From: CAZSHX01 sp964606895
Lineage (GTDB): Bacteria > Bacteroidota > Ignavibacteria > Kapaibacteriales > UBA2268
Assembly (NCBI GenBank): GCA_964606895.1
Contig: CAZSHX010000017.1
Coordinates: forward strand, 3,628-67,627
Direction of reading: 5' to 3'
DNA length: 64,000 bases
This document shows positions 27,897-40,100 of the stretch, in pieces. Each line of letters opens with the position of its first letter. The stretch's first letter is position 1. The notes under the pieces are model-generated. The model saw only the letters and a program-made list of their open reading frames with translations. It was not told where the DNA came from and ran no database searches. The position numbers and the translations under genes were made by a program.

Positions 27897-29393
27897 CTAA
27901 CAAATAGTCTCTAATACGTTTATTCTATTTTGAAGAGGTTCTTCGATAACAGAAACGCTTGCATCAAGAATCGTAAATTCTGCTTTTTTGCCTAAAACAA
28001 TTCCATATTCACTATCGTGAATTCCAAGAAATTCCTTGGGTGAAGTTGTAAAAGCAGTTATTGCTTCATCGGGAGAAAGAATTTCCTCGGGAAACCATGG
28101 AATTTCTTCATTAAATGGCACTCTATGGATAAAAGCATCTAACCCAATGAGCGGATTATGAGATTCAATGGGGAAATCGGAACCACCGGCAATTTTGATA
28201 TTATTACTTAGCAGTGTTTTCCAGAGATATGAGTTTTGGCATCTTTTCCCTATTCTTTTTTTTGCCATCGAATAGTCGCTTATGCAATGAATCGGCTGTA
28301 CCGAACATAAAATATTGTTATCAGCAATTCTCTTGATATCTTCCGGATTAATCATTTGAGCATGTTCCAATCTGAGAATATCTTCAGTTTTAGCTATTTT
28401 TTGATTTCTAAGCATTTGGTATGCTGACACAACCATTTTATTCGCATTGTCACCTATGGCATGAGTTGCAATCTGAAATCCATGTTCTACACCGATTTTA
28501 GTTCTTTTGAACAGGGTTTCGCGATCAATCAGAAGTAATCCTCTCGATGATGGACTATCAGTATATGCGTCCAATAAGGATGCACTTCTGGAACCGAGAG
28601 CCCCATCTGCATAAAACTTTAGCCCTGTAATATTAAATTTATTCCCATAATATGGTTCGCTTATCGCTTTTGTCCAATCATCCTTTTGTGCTTTAACATA
28701 AGCATGAACATGAACATTCAGCTGATTGTCATTATCAAGTTCCTTGAACAAAGGAATAAGTCTCGGGTCTAAATCCATATCATGAATATGAGTTAGTCCG
28801 TTCTTCTTCAATTCCTTTGTAGCATTTAGTATCATTTTTTTCAATTGGTCGGTAGAAAATTTCGGCATTTTATTAAATGCGATATCCATTGCATTGTCAA
28901 GCAAGATTCCTGTTGGGTTTCCGCTACCGTCCTTTAAAATCATCCCACCTTTGGGATTAGCAGAAGTTCTGCCGATGCCGCATATTTGCATAGCTTTTGA
29001 ATTAACCCAAGCTGAATGACCATCAACTCTAACGAAATAGCATGGTACATCAGGGAAGTATTTATCAAGAATTTTTGCAGTCGGCAATTCATTTTTCTTC
29101 CATTTTTCATGATTCCACCCTCTTCCAAAAACCCAGGTACCCCGGAATGATGGCTTTTTAAAGGCTTTCTCGGCACACTCTTCAGCAGATTTAGCTTTTT
29201 CGAAATTTGTAACATTGAGCATGATTCCAAGCCCGGCAATATGACCGTGAGAATCAGCAAACCCCTGATATGCATATGCATTTGGATAAAAAATATTTTC
29301 GCCGTCAATACTAACAGAAACACCGTTTTCCAAGGGTTCAATTTTAGTAATTAGTCCGTTGTTTATTTCAAACTTTGCTCTAACCGGTTTCAT
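27897..29393 (-). CDS. YtcJ-like amidohydrolase
   Basis: A 498-residue metal-dependent hydrolase. The metal-binding start is QGFADSHGHIAGLG (H49, H51). HAIGDNANKM and LRLEHAQMI give further ligands, and GGSDFPIESHNPL holds the catalytic aspartate region. YtcJ-like enzymes hydrolyse formamide, N-acyl or related amide bonds; the substrate is unknown here. The ATG overlaps the upstream stop (TAATG), so it is coupled to the CBM9-like gene at 29393-30748, and may follow its expression. Confidence 0.86.
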   Translation of the reverse strand: MKPVRAKFEINNGLITKIEPLENGVSVSIDGENIFYPNAYAYQGFADSHGHIAGLGIMLNVTNFEKAKSAEECAEKAFKKPSFRGTWVFGRGWNHEKWKKNELPTAKILDKYFPDVPCYFVRVDGHSAWVNSKAMQICGIGRTSANPKGGMILKDGSGNPTGILLDNAMDIAFNKMPKFSTDQLKKMILNATKELKKNGLTHIHDMDLDPRLIPLFKELDNDNQLNVHVHAYVKAQKDDWTKAISEPYYGNKFNITGLKFYADGALGSRSASLLDAYTDSPSSRGLLLIDRETLFKRTKIGVEHGFQIATHAIGDNANKMVVSAYQMLRNQKIAKTEDILRLEHAQMINPEDIKRIADNNILCSVQPIHCISDYSMAKKRIGKRCQNSYLWKTLLSNNIKIAGGSDFPIESHNPLIGLDAFIHRVPFNEEIPWFPEEILSPDEAITAFTTSPKEFLGIHDSEYGIVLGKKAEFTILDASVSVIEEPLQNRINVLETIC

Positions 29394-30748
29394 TAGAATC
29401 CCATATCAATCAAATTTTTAATAATATCTTCTGTAAATATATTTTCTGAGCTTCCGTACCATTTATCATTTGGAATTAATAGCAGTGAACCAAAGCTTGA
29501 AGGATTTTTGGGGTCAAACGATGAACTGCAGATTGTTGTCTCTTCTTCAGGTCTGAATTCATTGTCAATATCATGATAAACGACAGTAAAACCAATTTCA
29601 GTAGTTTTAGTATCAACAGGTGCACTTTCGTATCCAAAGAATGCAAAAGGAATTCTGAACTTCAGAATATAACCATCTTCTTTTAAAGAACTTATCGCTT
29701 TGATTTTTTTTACTGCATTTTTCTGAAAACTTTCCAAATCCTCACTGGAGCTAACATCCTTCACAAAGGCAAATTTTTCAAGAAAATTTCCGGGATATAC
29801 TTTTATGCAGAATATACTTGCACCTTTATCTTTATCACGGAAAATTAATTTATCCCCTGATTTTTTCAAAAACCTCGATTCCGTCTTCAACGGAGTAACA
29901 TCGAACCATGCTTCAAAATAATCTGCCGAGCAATTGTCACAATTCAATGGAATAAAAAAATCATCCTTAACACGCAGAGTTAAATATAAATACTCGCTGT
30001 CGTAAGCAGATTTAATTGTAAATGAAGCATCGTCGCTACCTTTCCAATAATAAGCCCCTTTAGTAACAAAATCAATTTTGTCAACAATTGCTTCTGATGG
30101 AAAACCCCTGAAAATCTGCCTGCCGCGGGAATATGAAGGTACGGAAACATAATTGACCTGAAACTTTATATCATTTTTATTTGTAGAAACATACTTTTCT
30201 CCCCTTTGCAGTTTATCAAAGTTATCATAAGTTTCATGAGTGAATTTATCTAATTTTTCAGTAGTGAACTGGTCAATCAAATTAATATTGCCGTTATCGA
30301 ACCTGTAACCTTTGATTTCCCAGTTGAATTGTTTAAACTTCTTTGTAACAAAACAAGTGTTTTGTTTGATAATAATTCCGATTTCAAGTGGCAACTCGAA
30401 ATATTCGTAAGACATTTGAGAAACCTCTGTCAAATAGCCGTCAATGTCAACAAACATATAAACCTGAACAATTTTTCGATTATCAGCGGCAATTTTAACT
30501 GTAAACGCAACATCATAATTTCCATCACCGGAAAAATCTCCGGCATCCCATCCCCATATAGAATAATTGCTTCCTTGAGGAAGTCGTTTTTCCAAATCGG
30601 CAATTAATTCGGAATCAAAATAAGGTTCAAGTCTTTTTGAAAATTCAGGAAATTTCATACCTCCCTGGGAATATACAGAAAGAGTAAAAAGAAAAAAAAT
30701 AATAACCTTATTAACTATATTTATTTTCAATTGATTATTTATTGTCAT
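29393..30748 (-). CDS. Secreted protein with CBM9-like domain
   Basis: A 451-residue protein with a signal peptide ending near SVYSQG. The first 180 residues have an FG-GAP or VCBS-like flavour (GDFSGDGNYDVAFTV). Residues about 235-430 look like a family 9 carbohydrate-binding or DOMON-type beta sandwich (DDASFTIKSAYDSEYLYLTL, RVKDDFFIP, FRIPFAFFGYE). No T9SS sorting domain is visible. It is coupled by TAATG to the amidohydrolase. Function is unknown; sugar or heme-type binding is possible for such folds. Confidence 0.65.
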   Translation of the reverse strand: MTINNQLKINIVNKVIIFFLFTLSVYSQGGMKFPEFSKRLEPYFDSELIADLEKRLPQGSNYSIWGWDAGDFSGDGNYDVAFTVKIAADNRKIVQVYMFVDIDGYLTEVSQMSYEYFELPLEIGIIIKQNTCFVTKKFKQFNWEIKGYRFDNGNINLIDQFTTEKLDKFTHETYDNFDKLQRGEKYVSTNKNDIKFQVNYVSVPSYSRGRQIFRGFPSEAIVDKIDFVTKGAYYWKGSDDASFTIKSAYDSEYLYLTLRVKDDFFIPLNCDNCSADYFEAWFDVTPLKTESRFLKKSGDKLIFRDKDKGASIFCIKVYPGNFLEKFAFVKDVSSSEDLESFQKNAVKKIKAISSLKEDGYILKFRIPFAFFGYESAPVDTKTTEIGFTVVYHDIDNEFRPEEETTICSSSFDPKNPSSFGSLLLIPNDKWYGSSENIFTEDIIKNLIDMGF

Positions 30749-30759
30749 TTAATGTAATA

Positions 30760-31752
30760 TTAACTAAATTTAACAAGCACTTTATTTATCAATTCTTTAT
30801 GGTTTTCTTTCAGCCTTGCACCCATTTGGGAAACAACTCTTGCGGCTGAATAAGAAGCTATGTGTCCGGCTTTCTCAGCTGAACCTTCGTAAAGTAAACC
30901 GTATAAGAATCCACCTGCAAAGATGTCTCCTGCTCCAGTGGAGTCAATCGGTTTGGCGGGATATGCCGGAATTTTATAAGTTTTTCCTTCGAATCTAATC
31001 ATTGAACCATTTGCTCCTAACGTCATAACAACATTAGGACATGCTTCAGCTAATTTTGTAAAAGCATCTTCAAGATTTTCACATTTTGTAAAAGCTTTAG
31101 CTTCATTTTCATTACAAAAAATTAAATCTGAATTTGCTACAACCTTTTCAACTTCCTCTCTGAAAAATTCAACTACAAAAACATCCGAAAAAGTGAATGA
31201 TATTTTAGTATTGTTAATTTTTGCAATTTCAATTGCTTTAAACACTGCATCTGCACTTGACTCAGCGGTAAGTTTGTAACCTTCCAGATAAATCCATTCA
31301 CTTCGTTTTATTAAATCTTCATTTATGTGTTCCCTGATAAATAATGCTGATGCACCGAGATGAGTATTCATAGTTCGTTCTGAATCGGGAGTTATCAAAA
31401 CCAGACAAGTTCCAGTCGGCTCTTCAGTAAGAAATTCAGTCGAAAGTTCAATTCCAAGCTCTTTGAATTCGTCTGCATAATGCTTGCCGAAGTCATCATT
31501 TCCCAACGTTGTTTGGTAAGCAGATTTTCCGCCAAACTGAGCAAATGCAATTATGGTATTTGCCGCAGAGCCGCCGCTGGACTTATTGAATTTGAGATTT
31601 CCGACAGAGCTGATCATTTCAGCCTGACTTTCAGCACTTACAAGCCTCATTTCACCTTTATTCAATCCAAACTTAACTAAATGTTCATCATCTACTTCAT
31701 ATTGCAAATCAAGTAAACCGTTTCCTAAACCACAAAGTTTAATATCTTTCAT
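30760..31752 (-). CDS. PfkB-family carbohydrate/adenosine kinase
   Basis: A 330-residue ribokinase-fold kinase. GGSAANTIIAFAQFGGK is the N-terminal PfkB signature and DSTGAGDIFAGGFLYGLL the C-terminal one, with the catalytic Asp in GAGD. Text such as GNGLLDLQYEVDDEHLVKFGL matches the adenosine-kinase-like subgroup of bacterial PfkB enzymes. It phosphorylates a nucleoside or sugar with ATP in the cytoplasm. It starts 12 bases downstream in order from the CBM9-like gene and 34 from ddl. Substrate is inferred, not shown. Confidence 0.86.
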   Translation of the reverse strand: MKDIKLCGLGNGLLDLQYEVDDEHLVKFGLNKGEMRLVSAESQAEMISSVGNLKFNKSSGGSAANTIIAFAQFGGKSAYQTTLGNDDFGKHYADEFKELGIELSTEFLTEEPTGTCLVLITPDSERTMNTHLGASALFIREHINEDLIKRSEWIYLEGYKLTAESSADAVFKAIEIAKINNTKISFTFSDVFVVEFFREEVEKVVANSDLIFCNENEAKAFTKCENLEDAFTKLAEACPNVVMTLGANGSMIRFEGKTYKIPAYPAKPIDSTGAGDIFAGGFLYGLLYEGSAEKAGHIASYSAARVVSQMGARLKENHKELINKVLVKFS

Positions 31753-31785
31753 TTTCTAATTCTTTTCATTTATTATTTTTAAAGT

Positions 31786-32802
31786 TTAATCTTCCAAAGC
31801 AAGTTGAATAATTTTTTCGCATAAATCAGGGAATTCAATTCCTACTTCCTTTGCTGCCATCGGAACAAGACTTGTTGCGGTAAAACCGGGTATTGTGTTG
31901 ATTTCCATCAAGAAAGGCTGACCGTCTTCATTAAGTCTGAAATCCGATCTTGCAAATCCCGAACAACCCAAAGAAACAAATGATGATACGGCAAGACTTT
32001 GTGCAAAATCGGCAATATCCTCTGTAATTTCTGCTGGGCAAACATATTCGGTATGTCCCTTAGAATATTTATGTTTATAATCGTAAAATCCATCTTGCGG
32101 TACTATTTCAATAACAGGTAAAGCCTCTTCACCAATAACACCGACAGTGATTTCTCTTCCTTCAATAAATTGTTCAACAAGAACAAGTCTGGAATATTCT
32201 GAAGCTAACTTTATTCCATGAAAAATCCCGTCAAGATTTCCGTCTTCGACTATAGTAACTCCAATTGAGGAGCCTTGGTTATTTGGTTTAATGACCAAAT
32301 GGTCGCCTAATTCTGAACGAATTTCCTTGAAAAAATCATAATTATCATAATCCGGCTGACGGACATTCACCCAAGGCGGTGTTGGAATTCCGGAAGCCAT
32401 GAAAAGCATTTTCGAAGCGTTCTTATCCATCCCGATTGCACTTGCTTTTACTCCGCTTCCCGTATATGGAACTCCGCGAATTTCAAGCAAAGACTGAATT
32501 CTGCCGTCTTCACCATATTTACCATGAAGAACAATAAATGCAACATCAACAGTATCAAAAATATCGGAATTGATACAGTCAATAATCTTTTTGGGGTTAT
32601 ATTGCTTTAATTCATCAAAGGAAGGGTAAGTTGAAGGATTAGCAATCACACCTTCAGAAAGATGAATATCAACCCCGAAAGCAGGGTCAACTGGTATAAC
32701 ATTATGTCCTTTGCTTCTCAAAGCTTCAATAACTGCTCTACCACCATTTATGGATACATTTCTCTCGCTGGATATTCCACCGAATAATACTGCTATGTTC
32801 AT
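31786..32802 (-). CDS. ddl: D-alanine--D-alanine ligase
   Basis: A 338-residue ATP-grasp ligase of usual length. Signatures include AVLFGGISSERNVSINGG, HGKYGEDGRIQSLLEI, VKPNNQGSSIGVT, and FARSDFRLNEDGQPFLMEIN with NTIPGFTATSL. It joins two D-Ala for peptidoglycan precursors in the cytoplasm. It sits in a leftward run between the UDG gene and the PfkB kinase. Confidence 0.94.
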   Translation of the reverse strand: MNIAVLFGGISSERNVSINGGRAVIEALRSKGHNVIPVDPAFGVDIHLSEGVIANPSTYPSFDELKQYNPKKIIDCINSDIFDTVDVAFIVLHGKYGEDGRIQSLLEIRGVPYTGSGVKASAIGMDKNASKMLFMASGIPTPPWVNVRQPDYDNYDFFKEIRSELGDHLVIKPNNQGSSIGVTIVEDGNLDGIFHGIKLASEYSRLVLVEQFIEGREITVGVIGEEALPVIEIVPQDGFYDYKHKYSKGHTEYVCPAEITEDIADFAQSLAVSSFVSLGCSGFARSDFRLNEDGQPFLMEINTIPGFTATSLVPMAAKEVGIEFPDLCEKIIQLALED

Positions 32803-32902
32803 TTTTTTAAACCTGATTTATTATAATACAAAAAAATTTTCTAATATTAACTTTAAAGAAATTGCTTTATTGCTTTATTAAAAGTACAATAATTTTAATT
32901 TT

Positions 32903-32982
32903 TCATTCTGAGCCTATCGAAGAATCTATTCCAACTACCACTTTTAGATTCTTCCACTTCACTTCGTTTCGTGTCAGAATGA
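32903..32982. repeat. REP-like dispersed palindrome
   Basis: TCATTCTG (32903-32910) and CAGAATGA (32975-32982) are outer inverted arms, with AGAATCT (32921-32927) and AGATTCT (32946-32952) as inner arms. The 'cattctgag...gaagaatct' text resembles a hairpin family often seen between genes of Bacteroidota. It lies between ddl and the UDG gene. Confidence 0.6.
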
Positions 32983-33026
32983 CAAATTTCACTACTGAGG
33001 AAAAACTAACTGAAACGTTTTTTCTT

Positions 33027-33797
33027 TTATTCATTCACTTTATTCTTCAAAAACTCATCATACATCCTTCTTAACGATTTTACATCCTCCCAAGTTTCAC
33101 GTTTCCAGTTCGGATTTCTCAAAAGAGCTGCAGGATGATAGGTAACAAGCATTTTTATACCGTGATAATTCAGTATTTTGCCACGTGTTTCGCCCATTTT
33201 ATGTTTCGTTTTCAAAAGAGTATCAACCGCAGTCAATCCGAGTGCAAGAATAAAAGCGGGTTTAATCAGTTCAATCTGCTTTTTCAGATACGGCTCGCAC
33301 TCATCAACTTCAGAAGAAACCGGAGTTCTGTTCTGAGGCGGTCGGCATTTTAAAATATTGCAAATAAAAACTTCATCTCTGGTCAAATTGATTGCTTCAA
33401 GAATTTTAGTTAACAGCATACCGGCACGACCGACAAACGGTAGTCCCTGAGCATCTTCGTCAGCACCGGGAGCTTCACCGATAACCATTATATCTGCATT
33501 CGGATTACCACTTCCAAAAACAAAATTATGTCTTGTTTCGCCAAGAAGACAATTTTTGCAATTCTCAATTTTCTCTTTTAGTTCTTGAATTGTCATTGCC
33601 GATTTCCAATCCGGTAAAGGCTCAAATAAATCCATTTCATCATCAATCACAATATTTTTCTTTTCTTTTGGATGTACTTCTGCAATGACGTTTAATGATT
33701 CATCTTTCTTCAAAGAATCAAAAAAAATGACATCACCAAACTGCTCTTGCTGTTTCATGTAGCTTTCGATTTTGTCGTATATATTTTTTTCCAGCAT
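33027..33797 (-). CDS. Family 4 uracil-DNA glycosylase
   Basis: This encodes 256 residues from the ATG at 33797, chosen for AAGGA just upstream; a TTG at 33833 is a poorer start. The family 4 motif GEAPGADEDAQGLPFVG (107-123) and TYHPAALLRNP (with H221) are clear. C80, C83, C151 and C167 fit the 4Fe-4S cluster ligands. The enzyme excises uracil from DNA in base excision repair. The first about 60 residues form a charged N-terminal extension without a recognised domain. Confidence 0.93.
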   Translation of the reverse strand: MLEKNIYDKIESYMKQQEQFGDVIFFDSLKKDESLNVIAEVHPKEKKNIVIDDEMDLFEPLPDWKSAMTIQELKEKIENCKNCLLGETRHNFVFGSGNPNADIMVIGEAPGADEDAQGLPFVGRAGMLLTKILEAINLTRDEVFICNILKCRPPQNRTPVSSEVDECEPYLKKQIELIKPAFILALGLTAVDTLLKTKHKMGETRGKILNYHGIKMLVTYHPAALLRNPNWKRETWEDVKSLRRMYDEFLKNKVNE

Positions 33798-34147
33798 ATT
33801 TTCCTTGAGTTCTACTTGACTGTAAGAATGCAAAATTACAAAAATAATAAAATGGAATTTTACAAAAATTTAAAAAATATCAAAAGAATATTGTAAAAAT
33901 GTGAATATTTTGACTTCTTTTTAACTTTTTATGCCTTTCGGCTTTCAAAATTTTAAAAAAATTTATAAATTGTATTTCTATATATACCTATTTAATAATA
34001 AGTTAAATTAGGAAAAATAGTTTGAATCATTATAATAACTTTCAGATGAAAGGTTTCTGCTTATAAAAGTTGGAAATTTATCATCCAAATTAGTTATTAA
34101 TGAATAAAATTTTGAAAAATATTTACAAAATAAAACAGGATTCTGAT
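33798..34147. other. AT-rich divergent intergenic region
   Basis: These 350 bases separate the leftward UDG gene from the rightward surface protein. They contain homopolymer A/T stretches and a weak in-frame ATG at 34100. No RNA gene or repeat was seen. Both promoters must lie here but none was clear. Confidence 0.5.
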
Positions 34148-37100
34148 ATGTCAGTAATTTTACGTAGAAAACTAATGATGCTCATTGTTTTTGCTGTGCT
34201 ATTTTCGGCAAACAATGCTTTTTCTCAATTATACACTTCGGTAACAGGCACAACATTTTGTGCAGGTTCCGAGATAAGTGTCAGCTGGGCAGTAGATTAC
34301 GCCTTCAATGTTAACAATGTCTTCACTGTGCAGTTATCAAGTTCCACCGGAAGTTTTGCAAATCCGGTTGTACTTGGTACTTACCCGGGCAGAGTAAGTT
34401 CAACAGTAAACGTTGCCACTCCTACCAACACAGGATACGGAACCTCGTACAGAATACGAACAATAGCTTCTGATCCCCAAGTTACAGGAACCAGCAATGG
34501 TAGTAATCTTACGATTAACCCTTTACCAACTCCTTCAATTAGCGGTAATTTCAGTATCTGTGACGATAACAGGACTCAAACCTACACAACACCATCAGTC
34601 AGCGGTGTAACTTACCAATGGACTATAACCGGCGGTTCAATAAACGGTTCCTCAACAAGTAATTCTGTTTCAGTTACCTGGAGTGGAAACAGCGGAACAT
34701 TGACAATTAGCGAAACATTCACGGCTACGGGTTGCACAGCGTCATCTTCCCAGAATACTATAGTAAATTCTTTGCCCAATCCTTCAATCAGCGGAAATAC
34801 AACCGTTTGTGCAAGCAGTACTCAAACTTACACTGCACCGACTGTATCCGGAGTTAATTACCAATGGTCAGCTACAGGAGGGTCAATTTCCGGTTCATCA
34901 ACCAACCCATCGGTTTCTGTAACTTGGGGTAGTGGAACAACAGGGTCAATCAGAATAACTGAAACTATCTCAGCTACCGGTTGCACAGCATCGTCAACTC
35001 AGAATATTAATATAAATCCATTACCAAATCCAACGATAAGCGGCACTTTTTCACCATGCTACAATTCTACATCCAGTTACTCCACATCTTTAGTATCAGG
35101 AAATACTTATCAATGGGTTGTAACAGGTGGTACCATTAATGGCAGTTCCTCATCAAATTCTGTTTTAATAACTTGGAATTCTACTTCAGGTTCATTAAGT
35201 CTGACTGAAACTATAACGGCTACCGGCTGTAATAAAACAGTTAACCAAAGCATTACAATCAATCCGCTTCCTACCCCTTCAATCAGCGGTACCTTTACTT
35301 TTTGCGACGACAATAGAACACAGACCTATTCTACTCCTTCTGTTTCAGGGGTTGCATATCAATGGTCAGTAAGCGGCGGAACAATTAACGGAAGTTCATC
35401 TACAAATACTGTTTCAATTTCGTGGTCGGCTAATTCCGGAACTGTTTCAATTTTGGAAACAATTTCTGCAACCGGATGTACGGCTTCAACTTCTCGCAAT
35501 ATTAATGTTAATCCTATTCCTAATCCAAGTATCTCAGGAACATTCAGTGTCTGTGCCACGAGCGTACAAACATATTCTACTCCTTCTCAAAGTGGTAATA
35601 CATATCAATGGTCTTCCGCAGGAGGAACTATTTCCGGTTCATCAACCTCAAATACTGTGTCAGTAACATGGAGTTCTGCCAGTACAGGAAGTATTAGAGT
35701 CGTTGAAACGATACCATCAACCGGATGTGCAACAACAAGAACTCAAAATATTACAATAAATCCATTGCCGACTCCATCAATTAGCGGTATTTTCGTTTTT
35801 TGTTCGGATCAGGCAATACAGAATTATACCACAACCCCCGTTACAGGAGTTACTTATAATTGGACGGTTACCGGCGGTACAATTGTTGGATCGTCAAGCA
35901 ACAATACTGTTAGAATTTTATGGCAGGCCGCTTCTGGCTCGGTTAGATTAACTGAAACAGTAAATGCGACATTATGTGCAGCATCATCCTCACAAAATAT
36001 TACAATGAATTATGTCCCCAATCCCCAGATTAGCGGGACATTTGTTGTGTGTGCTGATAACAGGACTCAAACTTATGTAGCTAACTATAATTCTAATTAC
36101 ACCTACAACTGGACAGTGGACGGTGGAACTATTAACAGCAATTTGGGTAGTACAATCAATATTACAATAATAGGTTCATCCTGTGCTATAAATCTTCAGG
36201 AAACCGATATTTTTACTGGCTGTACTTCGTTTACTTCGGCAAATGTTATTGTTAACCCTTTACCGACTCCTGATATAAGCGGCAACACCACCGTCTGTGC
36301 CACCTCAACTCAAACATATTCCACACCTTCAGTTAGTGGAGTTACTTATCAATGGTCTGTCACCGGAGGCACGATAAACGGTTCAACAACTAATAATCAG
36401 GTAAACATTACTTGGAGCAATAGTCTGAACGGTACTGTAACAGTTCGTGAAGTCATTACTGCAACAGGTTGCGAAAAAACAGTTTCCAAAAATATTATTA
36501 TAAATGCATTACCACCTGCTGAAATATCAGGGAATTTCTCAATTTGTACCGACAATAGATCTCAGGTGTATAATGCTGTTCAAACTGAAGGTGATACCTA
36601 TCAATGGTCTGTCACCGGAGGTTCAATTGTTGGCTCTTCAACAACCTACCAGTTGACTGTAAATTGGACTGCAAATACCGGGTCTGTAAATTTAACTGAA
36701 GTTGTAACTGAAACAGGCTGTTCAAAAACTACGTCACATCAGATAGTTGTAAATCCATTACCAAATCCAAATATTAGTGGAAACTTTGAAGTTTGCAGAA
36801 ATAGAACTGAATATTATCAGGCAAATGAGAATTCCGATTATTCTTACAACTGGTCAGTAAACGGCGGTTCGATAGTAGGCTCTTCAAATGGTAGCTCTGT
36901 TCTGATTACATGGGGTTCGGCAAGTGGTTCAATAAACTTGGTAGAAACCATTAATTCAACCGGATGTACGGCTTCAACTACGCAATCCGTTATAATTAGC
37001 GACGGAACTGCACCGGATTTCACTGGAGCTCTGAGTGTTTGCGAATATACAACACATAATTATTCAACACCATCTAACCCAGGTAGAACTTATCAATGGT

Positions 37101-40100
37101 CAGTTGAACAAGGAACCATTAACGGTTCTTCGACAGCTAATTCGGTTTCCGTTTCTTGGAATAACGTTGATGGTTCGGTTAAACTTACCGAAACCAACAC
37201 AAATACAGGTTGCACCAACTTTATTTCCAAAAATATATCTGTCAATCCTTTACCTACACTACACATTGAAGGCAATTTTTCATTATGTGCAGATAGTCAG
37301 ACTCAAGACTATTCAGTACCAGAAGATGCATCAAAAACTTTTGTTTGGTCAATTACCGGAGGAACAATAAACGGTTCTTCAACGAATAATCAGGTTAATG
37401 TAACATGGACTCAGGACGGAGGATACTTATATTTAACAGAGACAGTTAGTAATACCGGATGCTCCGGAATAGACAGCCAGAAAGTTTATATAAATTCATT
37501 ACCAACACCTGAAATTGATGGTAGTTTTGTGGTCTGTGCAAATAGTACAGAAAATTATTCAACTCCAAATGTTAAGGATGTTACTTATCAATGGTCTGTT
37601 ATGGGTGGTTCAATAAATGGCTCTTCGACTAATGAAAATGTATCCGTATCATGGACAACCGAGCAAGGTTCTATTACTTTAGTTCAGGTGATTGAAGCTA
37701 CAGGTTGCTCTGCCTCAGTTACAACAAGCGTACTTGTTAATCCACTACCGTCATTTGAAATTAGCGGTGATTTGAGTGTATGTGCAAAGAGTATTCAGAC
37801 ATATACAACTCCTGAAATTTCTGACATCAAATACTTTTGGGAGGTTGTTGGTGGCACCATAATCGGAGACTCCACTCAAAACACTGTAACTGTTAATTGG
37901 GGAAGTGGTACTAACGGAAAAATAAAATTAACTGAATCTGTCATTTCAACAGGTTGTACATCATATTTATCCTATGACGTGACAATTAATCCTCTTCCAA
38001 CCCCAGCAATTTCAGGATTAGATTCTGTATGTTTAAAAAGTATTCAGGATTATTCCACCGGTCCAACTCCCGGAGTTACTTATAATTGGGTAGCCCACGG
38101 TGGAACAATACTTGGTTCTCAAACCTTACCCAATATTTCTGTAAGATGGACTGATACTACTGCCAGATTAATTCTTACCGAAACTATTCTCGCTACCGGA
38201 TGTGTTGATTCTATTGTTCAAATCATTAGTATTAATTTACTTCCAACTCCCGTAATCGCTGGCAATTTCAAGACTTGTGCTTTAGCCAATGAGAATTATT
38301 CGGTTGCAGAAAAATCAGGCAATCAATATGTTTGGACGGTCACTCATGGAACAATTACAGGTTCAAACAGACAGAGCAAAATTAATGTAAACTGGACAAG
38401 TGACAGTGCTGGGACTTTATCTGTTATCCAAACTGTTACAGCAACAGGGTGTGTTGACTCGGCTTTTCAAAATGTCCGGATTAATCCTTTACCGACTCCG
38501 ACCATAACAGGAACTAATCTTAATTGTGTGAGTAATGCTATAAGCATCCCCTATACGACCCCAACAATACCCGGAAGAACAAACAGATGGTCAGTTATGG
38601 GTGGTACAATTGACGGAAGTTCAGTTGGGAATCAAGCTTTTGTATTTTGGTTAAATGCCGGAAATAACTCAATCACCGTAACACAAACAGTTGATTCAAC
38701 CGGTTGCTCGCAATCCTTCACTTATTATGTTACGGTTAAGGATGTGCCAAAACCTTTCATTAAAGGAAAGCTCGAAACTTGTGTTAATACCACTGAAACT
38801 TATAGTGCTACTTATAATCCGACTGTTGCTTATGCATGGACTGCTAACGGAGGTAATATCATTGGAAAAACAGACAGTACCGTTGTCGTTGTTAATTGGG
38901 TTGCTCAGGACCAAGGTACTTTGAAACTACAAATAACTGATAACACTACCGGTTGCAAGAACTATGTTTCGCAGGACGTTACACTCAACAGACTACCCAA
39001 AGTCAATCTTTCGGGTGTATTTAAAGCATGTAGTGAAAAAGAGTACATATATTCACTTGTTGACACAATGAATGCAAATGTTTCATGGACCGTTGAAGAC
39101 GGAACCATTATCGGCTATAAATCTGTAACCTCTCTGATTATTAAATGGGACAGAGTATCTTATGGAAAAGTTACTGCCAAAGTAACAAACAAAAAAACAG
39201 GTTGCGTAAATTCTCAAACTTTTATTGTCAACTTGTTCACTTCTCCAAAAGCACTATTTTCCGGTCCGACTTCAATCTGTCAGGGTACAAAGGCAGTTTA
39301 TACAGCCGATACAACTGCAGGAGTAACATACGCGTGGGATGTTTACGGCAGTCAGCAGGTGAAGCATTTATCGCAGGGAAAAATCGAAGTTACATGGACT
39401 GACGCTGTTACCGGTAAAGTTTCACTTACAGCTATTAGCGGTTCAACCTGCACGACTGTTTTATCTCAGGATGTAAAAGTATTTCCTGCTCCTCAGCCAA
39501 TTATAATAGGCGATTCAGCAATATGCCAAAATGTTAAAACAACATATACGACTAACGACCAGTCCGGTTTGAACTTTAAATGGACAGTAACGAATGGTTC
39601 AATTGTTGGTGCCGATAATTCAAAAACAGTAGATGTTATCTGGACTAATAAAGGTCAGGGTACTGTTAGTTTATCTCAAACTTTTGCCGAAACCGCATGT
39701 TTAACAAAAATTTCAAAACAGGTTGAAGTTTATGAAAAACCTGCAAAACCTGTTATTTCTCAAAGTGTTAACATCCTAAATTCTTCTTCCTCAACCGGAA
39801 ATCAATGGTTTGAAAACGGAACTAAAATAAATGGTTCAACTGCTCAGAGTTTCAGCCCGAATCATTCAGGCGAATTCAGCGTTCAGGTCATCAATGCAAA
39901 TGGTTGTGTATCTGATATGTCCGATACATTCAAATTCCAATATACAGGCGTTGAAGATGCTATAAACTCAGCAAGCGGTCTTGAGATTTCGGGTTCTCCG
40001 AACCCTGCTATTGACAAGGTCATTATTACTTACAGAAATGAAGCAGATGGCATTTTAAGGATTGAGTTGCATAATGTTCTCGGAATTGCTGTTAAGACTC

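Noticed and set aside
34100..34147. Upstream ATG at 34100 as start of the giant protein
   Set aside because: It has no ribosome site, while the ATG at 34148 has AGGA at proper spacing and begins a standard signal peptide.
37035..37370. Overlapping 111-codon frame inside the giant repeat protein
   Set aside because: It is a shadow of the repetitive coding frame, has no ribosome site and no family likeness. Similar shadows across the other genes were also left out.
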